64,000 bases of DNA from Pseudoclavibacter caeni (GTDB lineage Bacteria; Actinomycetota; Actinomycetes; Actinomycetales; Microbacteriaceae): NCBI RefSeq assembly GCF_008831125.1, contig NZ_WBKA01000001.1, forward strand, positions 248,001 to 312,000, read 5' to 3'. Shown here piece by piece: positions 9,426-17,725 of the stretch. The position numbers and the translations under genes are program-made. The notes below the pieces were generated by a model. That model worked only from the letters and a program-made list of their open reading frames with translations, was not told where the DNA came from and did not search any database. Numbering within the stretch: the stretch's first letter is position 1; each line of letters starts with the position of its first letter.

Positions 9426-10565
9426 TCAGCGCAGCAGGAGGTTCGGCTGCAGCAGGTATTTGAAGGCGCCGGCCTCGACGGCGTCGCGGCTGGTCTGCCC
9501 GGTGATGAGCACCGGCCCCGGTTTGTGCGGGTTGTCGGTGCGGGTGAACGCCAGCCGGGCGAACTCGCAGCGGGTGGAGTGCAGCCCGTCGATGAGGAAC
9601 TGCGGCTTCATCGAGATGACGACCTCGTCACCGGTCAGGAACGCCTCGACCTGCTCGCGGGCCTGGGCCTGGTCGCTGCCGATCGCCTCGAGGGTCACGC
9701 CGTCGAGGTTGAAGGTGAACCGCAGCGGGCTCTCGCGGTCGAGCACGAGCGAGACGCGGCGCACCGCGTCGATGAGCTCGGCGGTGTTGACCACCGCGTG
9801 GTTCTCGACGCTCTGCGGGAACAGGCGGCGGACGGGCGGGTAGTTGCCCTTGATGAGCAGCGAGGTGACGGTGCGGCGGTTCGCGCTGAAGGCGATGAGC
9901 TCGCGATCGTCGTTCTTCACGAGCGCGACGCGCACGTTCCCCTGGTGGGCGAACGTCTTGGCGATCTCGCTGAGCGTGCGGGCCGGCACGAGCGCCTCAC
10001 CGGTGGTCTCGCCGGTGTTCTCCCACTCGATGCCGCGCACCGCTACCCGGTACCGGTCGGTGGCGAGGAAGGTGAGCTCGCCGGCGGTGATCTCGATCTC
10101 CACGCCGGTGATGACGGGGGTGACGTCATCACGGGAGGCGGCCACGGCGACCTGGGCCACGGCGTCCGCGAACCGCTCGCCGTCGACGGTGCCCACCCAC
10201 TCCGTGATCTGGGGGAGGGTCGGGTACTCCTCGAGCGGCATCGTGTACAGCTCGAACCGTGCGGAGCCGCTGATGACGAGCAGCCGCCCCTCCTCGAGCG
10301 AGAGAGTGACGTCGTCGTCGGGCAGTTTCGCCGCGATCTCGGCGAGCAGCCGGCCCGAGACCAGGACGCTGCCCTCGCTCTCGATGTCCGCGGCGACGGC
10401 CGTCTGCGAGGAGACCTCGTAGTCGAACGTGGCCAGGTGCAGATCACCGTCATGCGCCTCGAGCAGGATGCCGCTCAGGATCGGCAGCGTCGTCCGCTGC
10501 GGCAGCAGCTTGACCGCGAACGACACGGCCTCGGCGAGCAGGTCACGGTTGATCTGGAGTTTCAC
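9426..10565 (-). CDS. dnaN: DNA polymerase III beta subunit (sliding clamp)
   Basis: Sliding clamp that tethers the replicative polymerase to DNA. The 379-residue length and three-domain character match the family: the N-terminus VKLQINRDLLAEAVSFAVKL, the LPILSGILLEA segment and the C-terminal PVLITG strand are recognisable. I use the GTG at 10565, with GAGG seven bases upstream. An upstream extension in frame adds a basic stretch with no clamp character. It is read divergently away from the oriC gap and starts the dnaN-recF-DciA-like operon. Confidence 0.97.
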   Translation of the reverse strand: MKLQINRDLLAEAVSFAVKLLPQRTTLPILSGILLEAHDGDLHLATFDYEVSSQTAVAADIESEGSVLVSGRLLAEIAAKLPDDDVTLSLEEGRLLVISGSARFELYTMPLEEYPTLPQITEWVGTVDGERFADAVAQVAVAASRDDVTPVITGVEIEITAGELTFLATDRYRVAVRGIEWENTGETTGEALVPARTLSEIAKTFAHQGNVRVALVKNDDRELIAFSANRRTVTSLLIKGNYPPVRRLFPQSVENHAVVNTAELIDAVRRVSLVLDRESPLRFTFNLDGVTLEAIGSDQAQAREQVEAFLTGDEVVISMKPQFLIDGLHSTRCEFARLAFTRTDNPHKPGPVLITGQTSRDAVEAGAFKYLLQPNLLLR

Positions 10566-11030
10566 TGATGCCCTCTTCCCATCTCTGCTCTCGGTTCCGG
10601 CAGCCCGTGCAGGGCGCCGGGCGCGCTTCCCGCCGGCCACGTCGGTGGACGTCGTCACCGGGTGACCGGATCGTCTCCCCGCGATCCCTCGTCATGCCTC
10701 GGATCAGTCGGCAGAGCGGTCCGACGGAGCGGATCGGGTGGCGACCATGCGGGAGCGGCGTGTTGCGCACGTCATCGTGGGCGGACCTGCTAGGAGCAGC
10801 GCAGGGTACATCTTCGCACATTCCTCGGACACCGGCGAAGGCCGGGTGCGTCGGCAGCGCAGGGCCGACGGAGAGGGCACGGTCATGCGATGTCGGGCGG
10901 GGTCCCGACCGATGGCGGAGCAGAGGTTCGTGAAGTTCGAGATCCCTTTGTGATGCTCTCAGGTAATAACAACGGCTGTGCAATCGGTGCATGAACGGCG
11001 GGATCCGCATGCTGGTGCGGAACGACACGT

Positions 11031-11066
11031 GTGTAGTTTGTGCACAGCTTGTGGATGGGGATGTGG
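11031..11066 (+). repeat. oriC-flanking direct repeat, copy 1
   Basis: This 36-bp stretch begins gtgtagtttgtgcacag and ends ggatgtgg. It recurs with a few changes and one extra base at 11259-11295. The two copies bracket the DnaA-box cluster. Confidence 0.7.
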
Positions 11067-11258
11067 AGAGCTGTCGTGGGCGGCGTCCAGTCCTGTGGAT
11101 TGTGCACACGAAGGGGTGTTTTATCCCCAGAAAAGGGTGGTTATCCACAGGACCTGTGGACAACACTGTGGAACTGTGGATGGCAAACCCTGGGGAAAGC
11201 GTTATCCACAGGGTGTGGAGAAACCCGTGGATAACGCTGTTCCACGAGAAGCACACCC

Positions 11259-11295
11259 GTGTAGTTCTGTGCACAGGGTGTGGATGAGGATGTGG
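11259..11295 (+). repeat. oriC-flanking direct repeat, copy 2
   Basis: Second copy of the repeat at 11031-11066, beginning gtgtagttctgtgcacag and ending ggatgtgg. It lies on the dnaA side of the strong DnaA boxes, in the same orientation as copy 1. Confidence 0.7.
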
Positions 11296-11487
11296 ATGGA
11301 TCGAGAGGTCTCGGGACGTGTCGTGTGCACGGGATCGTGTGCTGGATGACGCCGCTGACCGGGCGACCAGACACGCGCCAGATCTCGTCGCCGCGACTGG
11401 AGATATGCCAGAGGGGGCGCCCTCGTGGCGGTGCGCGAGTGCCCCGGCGCATTCCTGGTCGGGGGGCGGCTCGGGACGGGATCGTCC

Positions 11488-12987
11488 CTACCGGTGCGCC
11501 TGCTTCACCGCGGTGGAGATGTCGTTGACCTGGTTGTAGATCGCCCGCTTCTCCTGCATGAGCCGCGAGATCTTGTTGTTGGCGTACATCACCGTGGTGT
11601 GATCGCGGTTGCCGAACAGCTGGCCGATCTTCGGCAGCGACAGGCTCGTCAGCTCGCGGCAGATGTACATGGCGATCTGCCGGGCCAGCGCGATCTGCTG
11701 CGACCGGGAGGTGCCGACGATGTCCTTCACGCTCAGCGAGAAGTAGTTCGCGGTCGTCTCGATGATCGTCTTCGGATCGACGTGGTTGTCGTCGGCGAGC
11801 GTGATCATGTCCTTCAGCGCGGTCTGCGCCAGGGCGAAGTCGATCGGCTTCTGCTCGATGCTCGCGTAGGCGATCACGCGCAGCAGTGTTCCCTCCAACT
11901 CGCGGATGTTCGACGAGACCCGGCTGGCGATGAGCTCCAGGATCTCGTCGGGCACGTCCATCTGCTCGTTCTCGGCCTTGCGGCGGAGGATCGCGATGCG
12001 GGTCTCGAGGTCGGGCGCCTGCACGTCGGTGGTGAGCCCCCACTCGAACCGCGAGGTCATCCGCTCCTGGAACCCGGTCAGCTGCTTCGGCGGCAAGTCG
12101 CTCGTGATCACCAGCTGCTTGTTGTGGTCGTGCAGGTTGTTGAACGTGTGGAAGAAGGCCTCCTGTGTGGAGTCCTTGCCCTGCAGGAACTGGATGTCGT
12201 CGATGAGCAGGATGTCGATGTCGCGGTAGCGCGACTGGAACTCGGCCGCCTCGTTGCGCTGGATCGAGTTGATGAAGTCGTTCGTGAACTCCTCGGAACT
12301 GACGTACAGCACCCGGATGCCGGGGAACAGGCTGATCGCGTAGTGCCCGATCGCGTGCAGCAGATGCGTCTTGCCGAGCCCGGACTCGCCGTAGATGAAC
12401 AGCGGGTTGTACGCCTTCGCAGGGGTCTCCGCGACGGCGAAGGCGGCGGCGTGCGCGAACCGGTTCGAGGCGCCGATGACGAAGCTGTCGAAGGTGTACT
12501 TCGGGTTGAGGCGACTGCCGCCGACCGCGGTCGGCTGGTGCGGACGCGCCGGCGCGGCCGGCGGGGTCACGGTGGCCGGGTCGATGCGCTGCTGCGCGGC
12601 CGCGGGATGCGCGGCCGCCGTTGACTCGACGGGCTCGGCGGCGCGGTCGAGCGCGTGCTGGCTGGGTGCGCGCCTCGGCTGGGGGGACTTCTGCACGAGG
12701 TCGCGCAGCGCCGCGTTGACGATGACGGCGAAGTTCGTGATGTCCTGGTGCTCGGGCTGCACGGCGACCAGCGCGCGCGCCATCGCATCCCGGGCCCGAT
12801 GCTCGATCATCTCGCGGGCGAGCTCGTCAGGCACCTCGAGCAGGATGGTGTCGCCGATGGCGCCCTTGGGATGGATCAGCCCGATGAATCCGGAGAGCTG
12901 GCCGGTGACGTCGGGGTCACCGGCCAGCGCCTGGGCCATGGCGCTCCAGAAGCCCGCCGGGTCGACCGTCGCATCGATCTGCGGCAT
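11488..12987 (-). CDS. dnaA: Chromosomal replication initiator DnaA
   Basis: AAA+ initiator that binds TTATCCACA boxes and opens oriC, 499 residues. An N-terminal oligomerisation domain is followed by a Pro/Ala-rich linker (about residues 100-155). Walker A is GESGLGKT (200-207) and Walker B is ILLIDDIQFLQ. The C-terminal DNA-binding domain has the signature GTSRSQQIALARQIAMY and NRDHTTVMYA. The start is the ATG at 12987 with GGGGAG six bases upstream; a longer in-frame reading runs through the upstream DnaA boxes and is unlikely. It faces away from rpmH and towards oriC. Confidence 0.98.
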   Translation of the reverse strand: MPQIDATVDPAGFWSAMAQALAGDPDVTGQLSGFIGLIHPKGAIGDTILLEVPDELAREMIEHRARDAMARALVAVQPEHQDITNFAVIVNAALRDLVQKSPQPRRAPSQHALDRAAEPVESTAAAHPAAAQQRIDPATVTPPAAPARPHQPTAVGGSRLNPKYTFDSFVIGASNRFAHAAAFAVAETPAKAYNPLFIYGESGLGKTHLLHAIGHYAISLFPGIRVLYVSSEEFTNDFINSIQRNEAAEFQSRYRDIDILLIDDIQFLQGKDSTQEAFFHTFNNLHDHNKQLVITSDLPPKQLTGFQERMTSRFEWGLTTDVQAPDLETRIAILRRKAENEQMDVPDEILELIASRVSSNIRELEGTLLRVIAYASIEQKPIDFALAQTALKDMITLADDNHVDPKTIIETTANYFSLSVKDIVGTSRSQQIALARQIAMYICRELTSLSLPKIGQLFGNRDHTTVMYANNKISRLMQEKRAIYNQVNDISTAVKQAHR

Positions 12988-13010
12988 GCACCACTCCCCG
13001 GACCTCCGTC

Positions 13011-13052
13011 TTTTCCACAGGGTTGTACACAATGGTTTCAACATGTGTATAA
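13011..13052. promoter_or_regulatory. DnaA boxes upstream of dnaA
   Basis: Three box-like 9-mers lie close together just before the dnaA start: TTTTCCACA (13011-13019), TTGTACACA (13023-13031) and, on the minus strand, TTATACACA (13044-13052). They are well placed for autoregulation of dnaA or as the second half of a split origin. Each departs from the consensus by one to three bases. Confidence 0.6.
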
Positions 13053-13201
13053 CCAGCTGGGAAGCCACTCCCCATGAGTCGCTTGTGCCACGCTAGCGCC
13101 GCCGGGACGGGTCTGCAAATCCGAGTTCCCCGGCGGTCGGCGTGTCCATGCCGGCATCCACGGCTGGATCGGAGAGGATGTATGGTCGTCCGCTGCCCGG
13201 T

Positions 13202-13231
13202 TTGACCGACATGGTGCGTTCGGGGTAGGCT
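13202..13231 (+). promoter_or_regulatory. Probable rpmH promoter
   Basis: TTGACC (13202-13207) and TAGGCT (13226-13231) are separated by 18 bp, a plausible vegetative-sigma promoter. It lies about 55 bp before the rpmH start and reads in its direction. Confidence 0.5.
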
Positions 13232-13286
13232 CGATCGCCAGTTGCCAGTCATACCGGCATGCCTTTTTCACCCCTTCGGAGAGATC

Positions 13287-13424
13287 ATGACCAAGAGAAC
13301 GTTTCAGCCCAACAACCGTCGTCGCGCCAAGAAGCACGGCTTCCGCGCCCGCATGAGCACGCGCGCCGGCCGCTCCATCCTCTCCGCCCGTCGTCGCAAG
13401 GGGCGCTCCGAGCTCGCCGCGTAG
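13287..13424 (+). CDS. rpmH: 50S ribosomal protein L34
   Basis: A 45-residue, strongly basic protein of the large ribosomal subunit. [19 protein letters not shown] and the tail [18 protein letters not shown] are diagnostic. I start at the ATG at 13287, with GGAGAG a few bases before it. A longer in-frame reading from 13242 adds residues not found in L34. It heads the block rpmH-rnpA-yidD-yidC-jag-rsmG, with rnpA only six bases away. Confidence 0.98.
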   Translation: MTKRTFQPNNRRRAKKHGFRARMSTRAGRSILSARRRKGRSELAA

Positions 13425-13430
13425 CAGCGG

Positions 13431-13781
13431 ATGCTTGATCGCGCGCATCGACTGACCTCCGCGCTCGACTACTCCCGGGTGAGCCGTCAGGGCAGGCGTC
13501 GCGGCACCCGGCACCTGGTCGTCCATGCGCTGGCGATCGAGCCGGACGCGACCAGTCGGGTCGGCTGCATCACGAGCCGCGCCGTCGGCAAGGCCACGGT
13601 GCGCAATCGCGTCAAGCGCCGGCTGCGCGAGATCGCCCGCGAGGTGCTCGCGGAGCATCCGTGTGGCCTGCTCATCGTGCTGCGGGCGAAGCCCGGCGCC
13701 GCCGGCGCCGACCATCAGACGCTCCGCGCCGAGGTCCACCGGGCGATCGATCGTCTCGTCGGGGGATCGGAGCGCGCATGA
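13431..13781 (+). CDS. rnpA: Ribonuclease P protein component
   Basis: Protein subunit of RNase P, which helps the catalytic RNA bind and trim the 5' ends of precursor tRNAs. The product has 116 residues. The family signature VGKATVRNRVKRRLRE lies in the middle, following the N-terminal RLTSALDYSRVSRQGRR segment. It starts six bases after the rpmH stop codon, and its own stop overlaps the yidD start as ATGA, so the three genes are probably translated together. Confidence 0.97.
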   Translation: MLDRAHRLTSALDYSRVSRQGRRRGTRHLVVHALAIEPDATSRVGCITSRAVGKATVRNRVKRRLREIAREVLAEHPCGLLIVLRAKPGAAGADHQTLRAEVHRAIDRLVGGSERA

Positions 13782-14086
13782 CCGCGGCCCTGACCTCCTG
13801 CTCGAACCCGCTGTGCACACTGGGGCGCTGGCTGTGGCTCGCCCCCCGGCGGCTGATGGTGCTGCTGCTGCGCGGGTATCGACGTTTCATCTCTCCGCTG
13901 TACGGCGACGTCTGCCGCTTCTATCCCACCTGCTCGGCCTATGCTCAGGAGGCGTACGAGAGACGTGGCTTCGTCGTCGGCACCGGCCTGACCGTGTGGC
14001 GGCTGCTGCGCTGCCAGCCCTTCAACGCCGGTGGTGTCGACCCGGTGCCCGAGCCACACCGCCACCGCGCGCACGACGCCTGCTGA
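13778..14086 (+). CDS. yidD: Membrane protein insertion efficiency factor YidD
   Basis: The 102-residue protein has the YidD/HLP signature: GYRRFISPLYGDVCRFYPTC, SAYAQEAY, then RLLRCQPFNAGG. YidD is a peripheral inner-face membrane protein thought to assist YidC-dependent insertion. The ATG at 13778 overlaps the rnpA stop codon. An upstream in-frame extension inside rnpA is a shadow. The three conserved cysteines and the amphipathic N-terminus are present. Confidence 0.95.
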   Translation: MTAALTSCSNPLCTLGRWLWLAPRRLMVLLLRGYRRFISPLYGDVCRFYPTCSAYAQEAYERRGFVVGTGLTVWRLLRCQPFNAGGVDPVPEPHRHRAHDAC

Positions 14087-14107
14087 ACCCCCGGACGAAG
14101 GAGAGAC

Positions 14108-15085
14108 GTGGATCTCATCGGCAGCATCCTGTGGCCCATCAAATGGGTCATCGAGCTGATTCTGGTCGCCTGGCACTGGCTGTGGACGTCAGTCGTCGGC
14201 ATGGCCCCCTCGTCCGGCTGGGCGTGGACGCTGTCGATCATCGGCCTCGTGCTCGTCGTGCGTGCCGCCCTCATCCCGCTGTTCGTCAAGCAGATCAAGT
14301 CCTCCCGGGCCTCGATGGAGCTCGCCCCGAAGATGCGGGCGATCCAGCAGAAGTACAAGGGCAAGACCGACCAGCTCTCCCGCCAGGCCATGGCCCAGGA
14401 GCAGATGGCGCTCTACAAGGAGGCCGGCACGAACCCGATGGCCGGGTGCCTGCCGATGCTCGTGCAGCTGCCGGTCTTCTTCGCCCTCTACTCCGTGATC
14501 CACGACGCCGCCACGGGCAAGGCGGGTGTCGGCCTCGTCGACGAGGGGCTCGCCGAGAGCTTCCGTGACAGCTCGATCTTCGGCGCGAAGCTCTCGACGA
14601 CATTCATGAACGCGCTCAACGCCCAGCCGACCGAATGGCAGGTCGTGCTGCTCGCCGCCGTGCTCGTCGTCTTCATGGTCTCCTCGCAGCTCTTCACGAG
14701 CATGCAGATGATGGGCAAGAACATCTCCGAGGAGGCCAAGGCCGCCCCGATGTTCAAGCAGCAGAAGATGCTCATGTACGGCATGCCGTTCATCATGATC
14801 TTCTCGGGCGTCGCCTTCCCGATCGGCCTGCTCGTCTACTGGTTCACCTCGAACATCTGGACGATGGTGCAGCAGGCGATCGTCATCCGGCGCATGCCCA
14901 CCCCGGGCAGCAAGGCCTATTATGACCGGCAGCGCCGGCTGGCCGCGAAGGGGCGGCTGGACGAGAAGGAGCAGCAGGAGCTCGACCGGCACGAGGGGCA
15001 CCCGCAGGGGCAGCGTCAGCAGCCGGTGGGGAAGAGCCGCGCGAAGCGGCAGAGCCAGAAGCGTGGCGGAAAGGGCACACGATGA
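14108..15085 (+). CDS. yidC: Membrane protein insertase YidC
   Basis: The 325-residue Oxa1/YidC/Alb3-family protein inserts and folds membrane proteins. Five hydrophobic segments are seen, with the conserved groove arginine in LVVRAALIPLFVKQIKSS, the motif AGTNPMAGCLPMLVQLPVFFAL, and LPIG-type FPIGLLVYWFTSNIW near the end. The C-terminal tail is highly charged and basic (KSRAKRQSQKRGGKG), as in Gram-positive YidC proteins that contact the ribosome. It starts at a GTG at 14108 preceded by AAGGAG. Its stop codon overlaps the jag start. Confidence 0.96.
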   Translation: MDLIGSILWPIKWVIELILVAWHWLWTSVVGMAPSSGWAWTLSIIGLVLVVRAALIPLFVKQIKSSRASMELAPKMRAIQQKYKGKTDQLSRQAMAQEQMALYKEAGTNPMAGCLPMLVQLPVFFALYSVIHDAATGKAGVGLVDEGLAESFRDSSIFGAKLSTTFMNALNAQPTEWQVVLLAAVLVVFMVSSQLFTSMQMMGKNISEEAKAAPMFKQQKMLMYGMPFIMIFSGVAFPIGLLVYWFTSNIWTMVQQAIVIRRMPTPGSKAYYDRQRRLAAKGRLDEKEQQELDRHEGHPQGQRQQPVGKSRAKRQSQKRGGKGTR

Positions 15086-15636
15086 GCGACGAGCCGATCG
15101 ACGACCAGCACGACGAGCCGGAGCGCACGACGCTCGACATCGAGGGTGATGCGGCGGCCGACTACATCGAGGAGCTGCTCGACATCGCCGACCTCGACGG
15201 CGACATCGACATCGAGGTGCGCGACGGACGCGCCTATGTCTCCGTGCACAGCGATGACGAGGAGGCGAACCTGGGCGTCCTCGCCCGGCAGCCCGTCGTG
15301 GCCGCGCTGCAGGAGCTGACCCGGCTCGCCGTGCAGCGACGCACCGGCGAGTACAGCCGGCTCGTCCTCGACGTCCAGGGGTCGCGTGAGCAGCGCGAGC
15401 AGGAGCTGCGCGACCTGGTCGCCGACGCCGCCGAGCGTCTGCAGGCGGGGGACGCCCGGGTCGCCCTGGCGCCCATGTCATCCTACGAGCGCAAGCTCGT
15501 GCACGACTTCGCCCGCGAGGCGGGGCTGGGCAGCAACTCCGAGGGCGAGGGACATGGTCGCCATGTCGTTCTCTCCCACAGTAACGCGCCTGCGGACGCG
15601 GATGCCGAGGCCGGCGAGCCGGAGGAGGCGCGCTGA
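15082..15636 (+). CDS. Jag/KhpB-family RNA-binding protein (KH and R3H domains)
   Basis: This 184-residue protein has a KH-type domain (about residues 25-95, IEVRDGRAYVSVHSDDE) and a C-terminal R3H domain (SSYERKLVHD then GLGSNSEGEGHGRHVVLS). Jag/KhpB proteins bind RNA and influence cell division and envelope gene expression in Gram-positive bacteria. An acidic N-terminal stretch and acidic tail flank the domains. The start ATG overlaps the yidC stop codon, and rsmG follows after two bases, so all three are co-translated. Confidence 0.92.
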   Translation: MSDEPIDDQHDEPERTTLDIEGDAAADYIEELLDIADLDGDIDIEVRDGRAYVSVHSDDEEANLGVLARQPVVAALQELTRLAVQRRTGEYSRLVLDVQGSREQREQELRDLVADAAERLQAGDARVALAPMSSYERKLVHDFAREAGLGSNSEGEGHGRHVVLSHSNAPADADAEAGEPEEAR

Positions 15637-15638
15637 CC

Positions 15639-16316
15639 ATGGCCGAGGAGTCGCCGCGACGGCCGGCGAACGCGGTCGGGCCGCTCGAACCGGAGCCCGC
15701 GGTGGTGCGCGAGCGTTTCGGCGCCGCCCGTGACCGCCTCGTCCGGCTGGCCGAGGATCTGCACGAGCATGGCGAGCGGCTGGGACTGCTCGGCCCCCGG
15801 GAGTACGAGCGGCTGTGGACGCGGCATCTGCTCAACTGCGCCGTGGTGAGCGAGGCGATCGCCCCGGACGCCCGCGTGGCCGACGTGGGCAGCGGGGCGG
15901 GACTGCCCGGCCTCGTCCTCGCCTGCGTCATGCCCCGGGCGGAGTTCACGCTCATCGAGCCGATGGAGCGGCGCTGCGCCTGGCTCGAGGACGAGAGCGC
16001 CCGGCTCGGTCTTGACAACGTCCGCGTGGTGCGCGCCCGGGCCCAGGACGTGGCCGACGAGATCCTCGTCGATGTGGTAACGGCCCGGGCGGTCAGCGCG
16101 CTCAAGACGCTCATCGGCTGGACGGCGCCGCTGCTGCGGCCCGGCGGCGAGCTCGTGCTGATGAAGGGCCGCTCCGCCGAGCGCGAGATCGAGGCGGCGG
16201 CCAAGGCGATCCGGCGGCACCGGCTGCAGGACGTCCGGGTGCGCCGTCTCGGCGAGGGCTGGCTCGCGGAGCCGACCACGGTGGTGACGGCGCGGGTGCC
16301 GGCGGAGGAGCGGTGA
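15639..16316 (+). CDS. rsmG: 16S rRNA (guanine-N7)-methyltransferase RsmG
   Basis: SAM-dependent methyltransferase that modifies G527 of 16S rRNA; loss of function in the family gives low-level streptomycin resistance. The 225-residue product has the SAM motif VADVGSGAGLPGLVLA and the family segments ERLWTRHLLNCAVV, TARAVSALKTLIGWTAPLL and LLRPGGELVLMKG. The position between jag and parA is conserved in actinobacteria. Confidence 0.96.
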   Translation: MAEESPRRPANAVGPLEPEPAVVRERFGAARDRLVRLAEDLHEHGERLGLLGPREYERLWTRHLLNCAVVSEAIAPDARVADVGSGAGLPGLVLACVMPRAEFTLIEPMERRCAWLEDESARLGLDNVRVVRARAQDVADEILVDVVTARAVSALKTLIGWTAPLLRPGGELVLMKGRSAEREIEAAAKAIRRHRLQDVRVRRLGEGWLAEPTTVVTARVPAEER

Positions 16317-16561
16317 TCGGAGCCGCGGGAACGGAGGTCACGGTGGTGCAGGGACGCGATCGGACGGTGCCGGAGGTCTCCGGCGAGGTCGCCGACGGGC
16401 TCGGTGGACTGGCCCCGGAGCAACAGGAGCCGCTGCCCGGCGAGCGGACCACTCCGGTCGGCCTGGGCTGGCCGCGACAGGCGCCGGTGGGCATGACTCC
16501 GGATGGCACCGTCGAGGGCGACCAGACCGAGCTCGACGGCGCGGTCGAGGGCGGTTACTGA
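16313..16561 (+). CDS. Short ORF after rsmG, doubtful
   Basis: An 82-codon GTG-initiated frame overlaps the rsmG stop codon as GTGA, in the way real genes of this operon overlap. The product is rich in Gly, Pro and acidic residues, with no predicted domain or membrane segment, and I do not recognise it. It may only be an open frame in high-GC leader sequence before parAB. From its end to the parA start (16562-16834) I see only a parS site and a possible -10 element. Confidence 0.25.
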   Translation: MIGAAGTEVTVVQGRDRTVPEVSGEVADGLGGLAPEQQEPLPGERTTPVGLGWPRQAPVGMTPDGTVEGDQTELDGAVEGGY

Positions 16562-16680
16562 GCCAAGCGGCTGTTGAGTCGTCGGCTGCACGGCCGCCCG
16601 CTCGGGATGTCGCCTTGGAAAGGCTTCGCCCCTGATGGAACAGTGTCGGCAGCAGCGCTCCGACGACCTCGCCGCCCGGT

Positions 16681-16694
16681 GTTTCACGTGAAAC
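16681..16694. promoter_or_regulatory. parS site 1 (upstream of parA)
   Basis: A perfect palindromic parS, GTTTCACGTGAAAC, about 140 bp before the parA start. ParB binds this sequence, loads there and spreads, which organises the origin region for segregation. Confidence 0.95.
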
Positions 16695-16834
16695 ATCGCC
16701 GCTCGGTCGCGATCTCGCGGGGTCGGTGTCCGGCGGCGCATCCGGCCGTCGACGCGTCGGCGGGTCGCACTACACTGAGGTCAGGCGTCGACCGACGCTG
16801 GCGATCCAAGACGACGAGTGAGGGTGACGTTCGC

Positions 16835-17725
16835 GTGGAATTCGACGACTCGACCCCGCTGGCACGTGAGCTGGCGCGGCTCTCCGAGCGGCGCAAAGCG
16901 GCCGAGAGCCTCGAGTTCCGGCGCCCCGAGCACACGCGGGTGATCAGCGTCACGAACCAGAAGGGCGGCGTCGGCAAGACGACCACCGCTGTGAATCTCG
17001 GCGCCGCGCTCGCCCGCGGCGGGATGCGCGTGCTCGTCATCGATCTCGACCCGCAGGGCAACGCCTCCAGCGCGCTGGGTGTGAACATCCGCGAAGGGGG
17101 CCCGGGCATCTACGAGGTGCTCATCGGCGAGCACACCCTCGACCAGGTCATCGTGCCGAGCGGGGAGGACCCCAGGCTGCTGTGCGCGCCATCGAGCATC
17201 GATCTGGCCGGCGCCGAGATCGAGCTCGTCACGCTGCCCTCGCGCGAGTATCGGTTGTGGCAGGCGATCGACCGGCTGCTGCAGGACGAGCGCGACGATC
17301 GCATCGACTTCGTGCTCATCGACTGCCCGCCGAGTCTCGGTCTGCTCACGGTCAACGCGTTCGTCGCCGCGCAGGAGGTGCTCATCCCGATCCAGTGTGA
17401 GTACTACGCACTCGAGGGGCTCAGCCAGCTGCTGAAGAACATCCTGCTCGTCAACGACGAGCTCAATCCCGACCTGCGGCTGAGCGCGATCCTGCTGACG
17501 ATGTACGACGGACGCACCAGGCTGTCCGAGGAGGTCGCCCGCGAGGTGCGCGAGCACTTCGGCCGCGAGACGCTCCAGACCATGATCCCGCGCACCGTGC
17601 GGATCTCCGAGGCGCCGAGCTACGGGCAGAGCGTCATCGCGTACGACCCCGGCGGCAAGGGCGCGCTCAGTTACATGGAGGCGGCGTCCGAGCTCAGCCT
17701 GCGAGAGGAGCAGCATGTCCGGTAG
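16835..17725 (+). CDS. parA: Chromosome partitioning ATPase ParA
   Basis: Deviant-Walker ParA ATPase of 296 residues that drives origin segregation together with ParB. The ATP site KGGVGKTTT starts at about residue 43, followed by VLVIDLDPQGNASSALG and DFVLIDCPPSLGLLT. I choose the GTG at 16835. The frame is open to 16574, but that extension runs through the parS site and reads as an arginine-rich shadow. GAGTGAGGG lies about nine bases before the GTG. The last 11 bases overlap the parB start. Confidence 0.96.
   Translation: MEFDDSTPLARELARLSERRKAAESLEFRRPEHTRVISVTNQKGGVGKTTTAVNLGAALARGGMRVLVIDLDPQGNASSALGVNIREGGPGIYEVLIGEHTLDQVIVPSGEDPRLLCAPSSIDLAGAEIELVTLPSREYRLWQAIDRLLQDERDDRIDFVLIDCPPSLGLLTVNAFVAAQEVLIPIQCEYYALEGLSQLLKNILLVNDELNPDLRLSAILLTMYDGRTRLSEEVAREVREHFGRETLQTMIPRTVRISEAPSYGQSVIAYDPGGKGALSYMEAASELSLREEQHVR

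Larger units (their letters stand above)
10566..11487. other. Replication origin (oriC), dnaN-dnaA intergenic region
   Basis: About 920 bp without a credible gene between dnaN and dnaA. It holds a dense cluster of DnaA boxes. Perfect TTATCCACA copies lie at 11141-11149 and 11202-11210 on the plus strand. Near-matches are TTATCCCCA at 11121-11129, a minus-strand TTGTCCACA at 11155-11163 and a minus-strand TTATCCACG at 11226-11234. Many shorter tgtgga/tccaca elements lie between 11040 and 11295. The cluster is bracketed by an imperfect direct repeat. A clear AT-rich unwinding element is not obvious. The 10566-10950 part shows nothing recognisable. Confidence 0.9.

Noticed and set aside
8313-10568. 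751-codon plus-strand ORF opposite recF and dnaN
   Set aside because: Antisense shadow; its composition mirrors the codon bias of the real genes.
14189-16741. 850-codon minus-strand ORF opposite yidC, jag and rsmG
   Set aside because: Antisense shadow that also runs through the parS site; the plus strand has three certain genes.
16574-16834. Upstream extension of parA
   Set aside because: Contains parS and reads as basic low-complexity sequence; GTG at 16835 fits ParA length.
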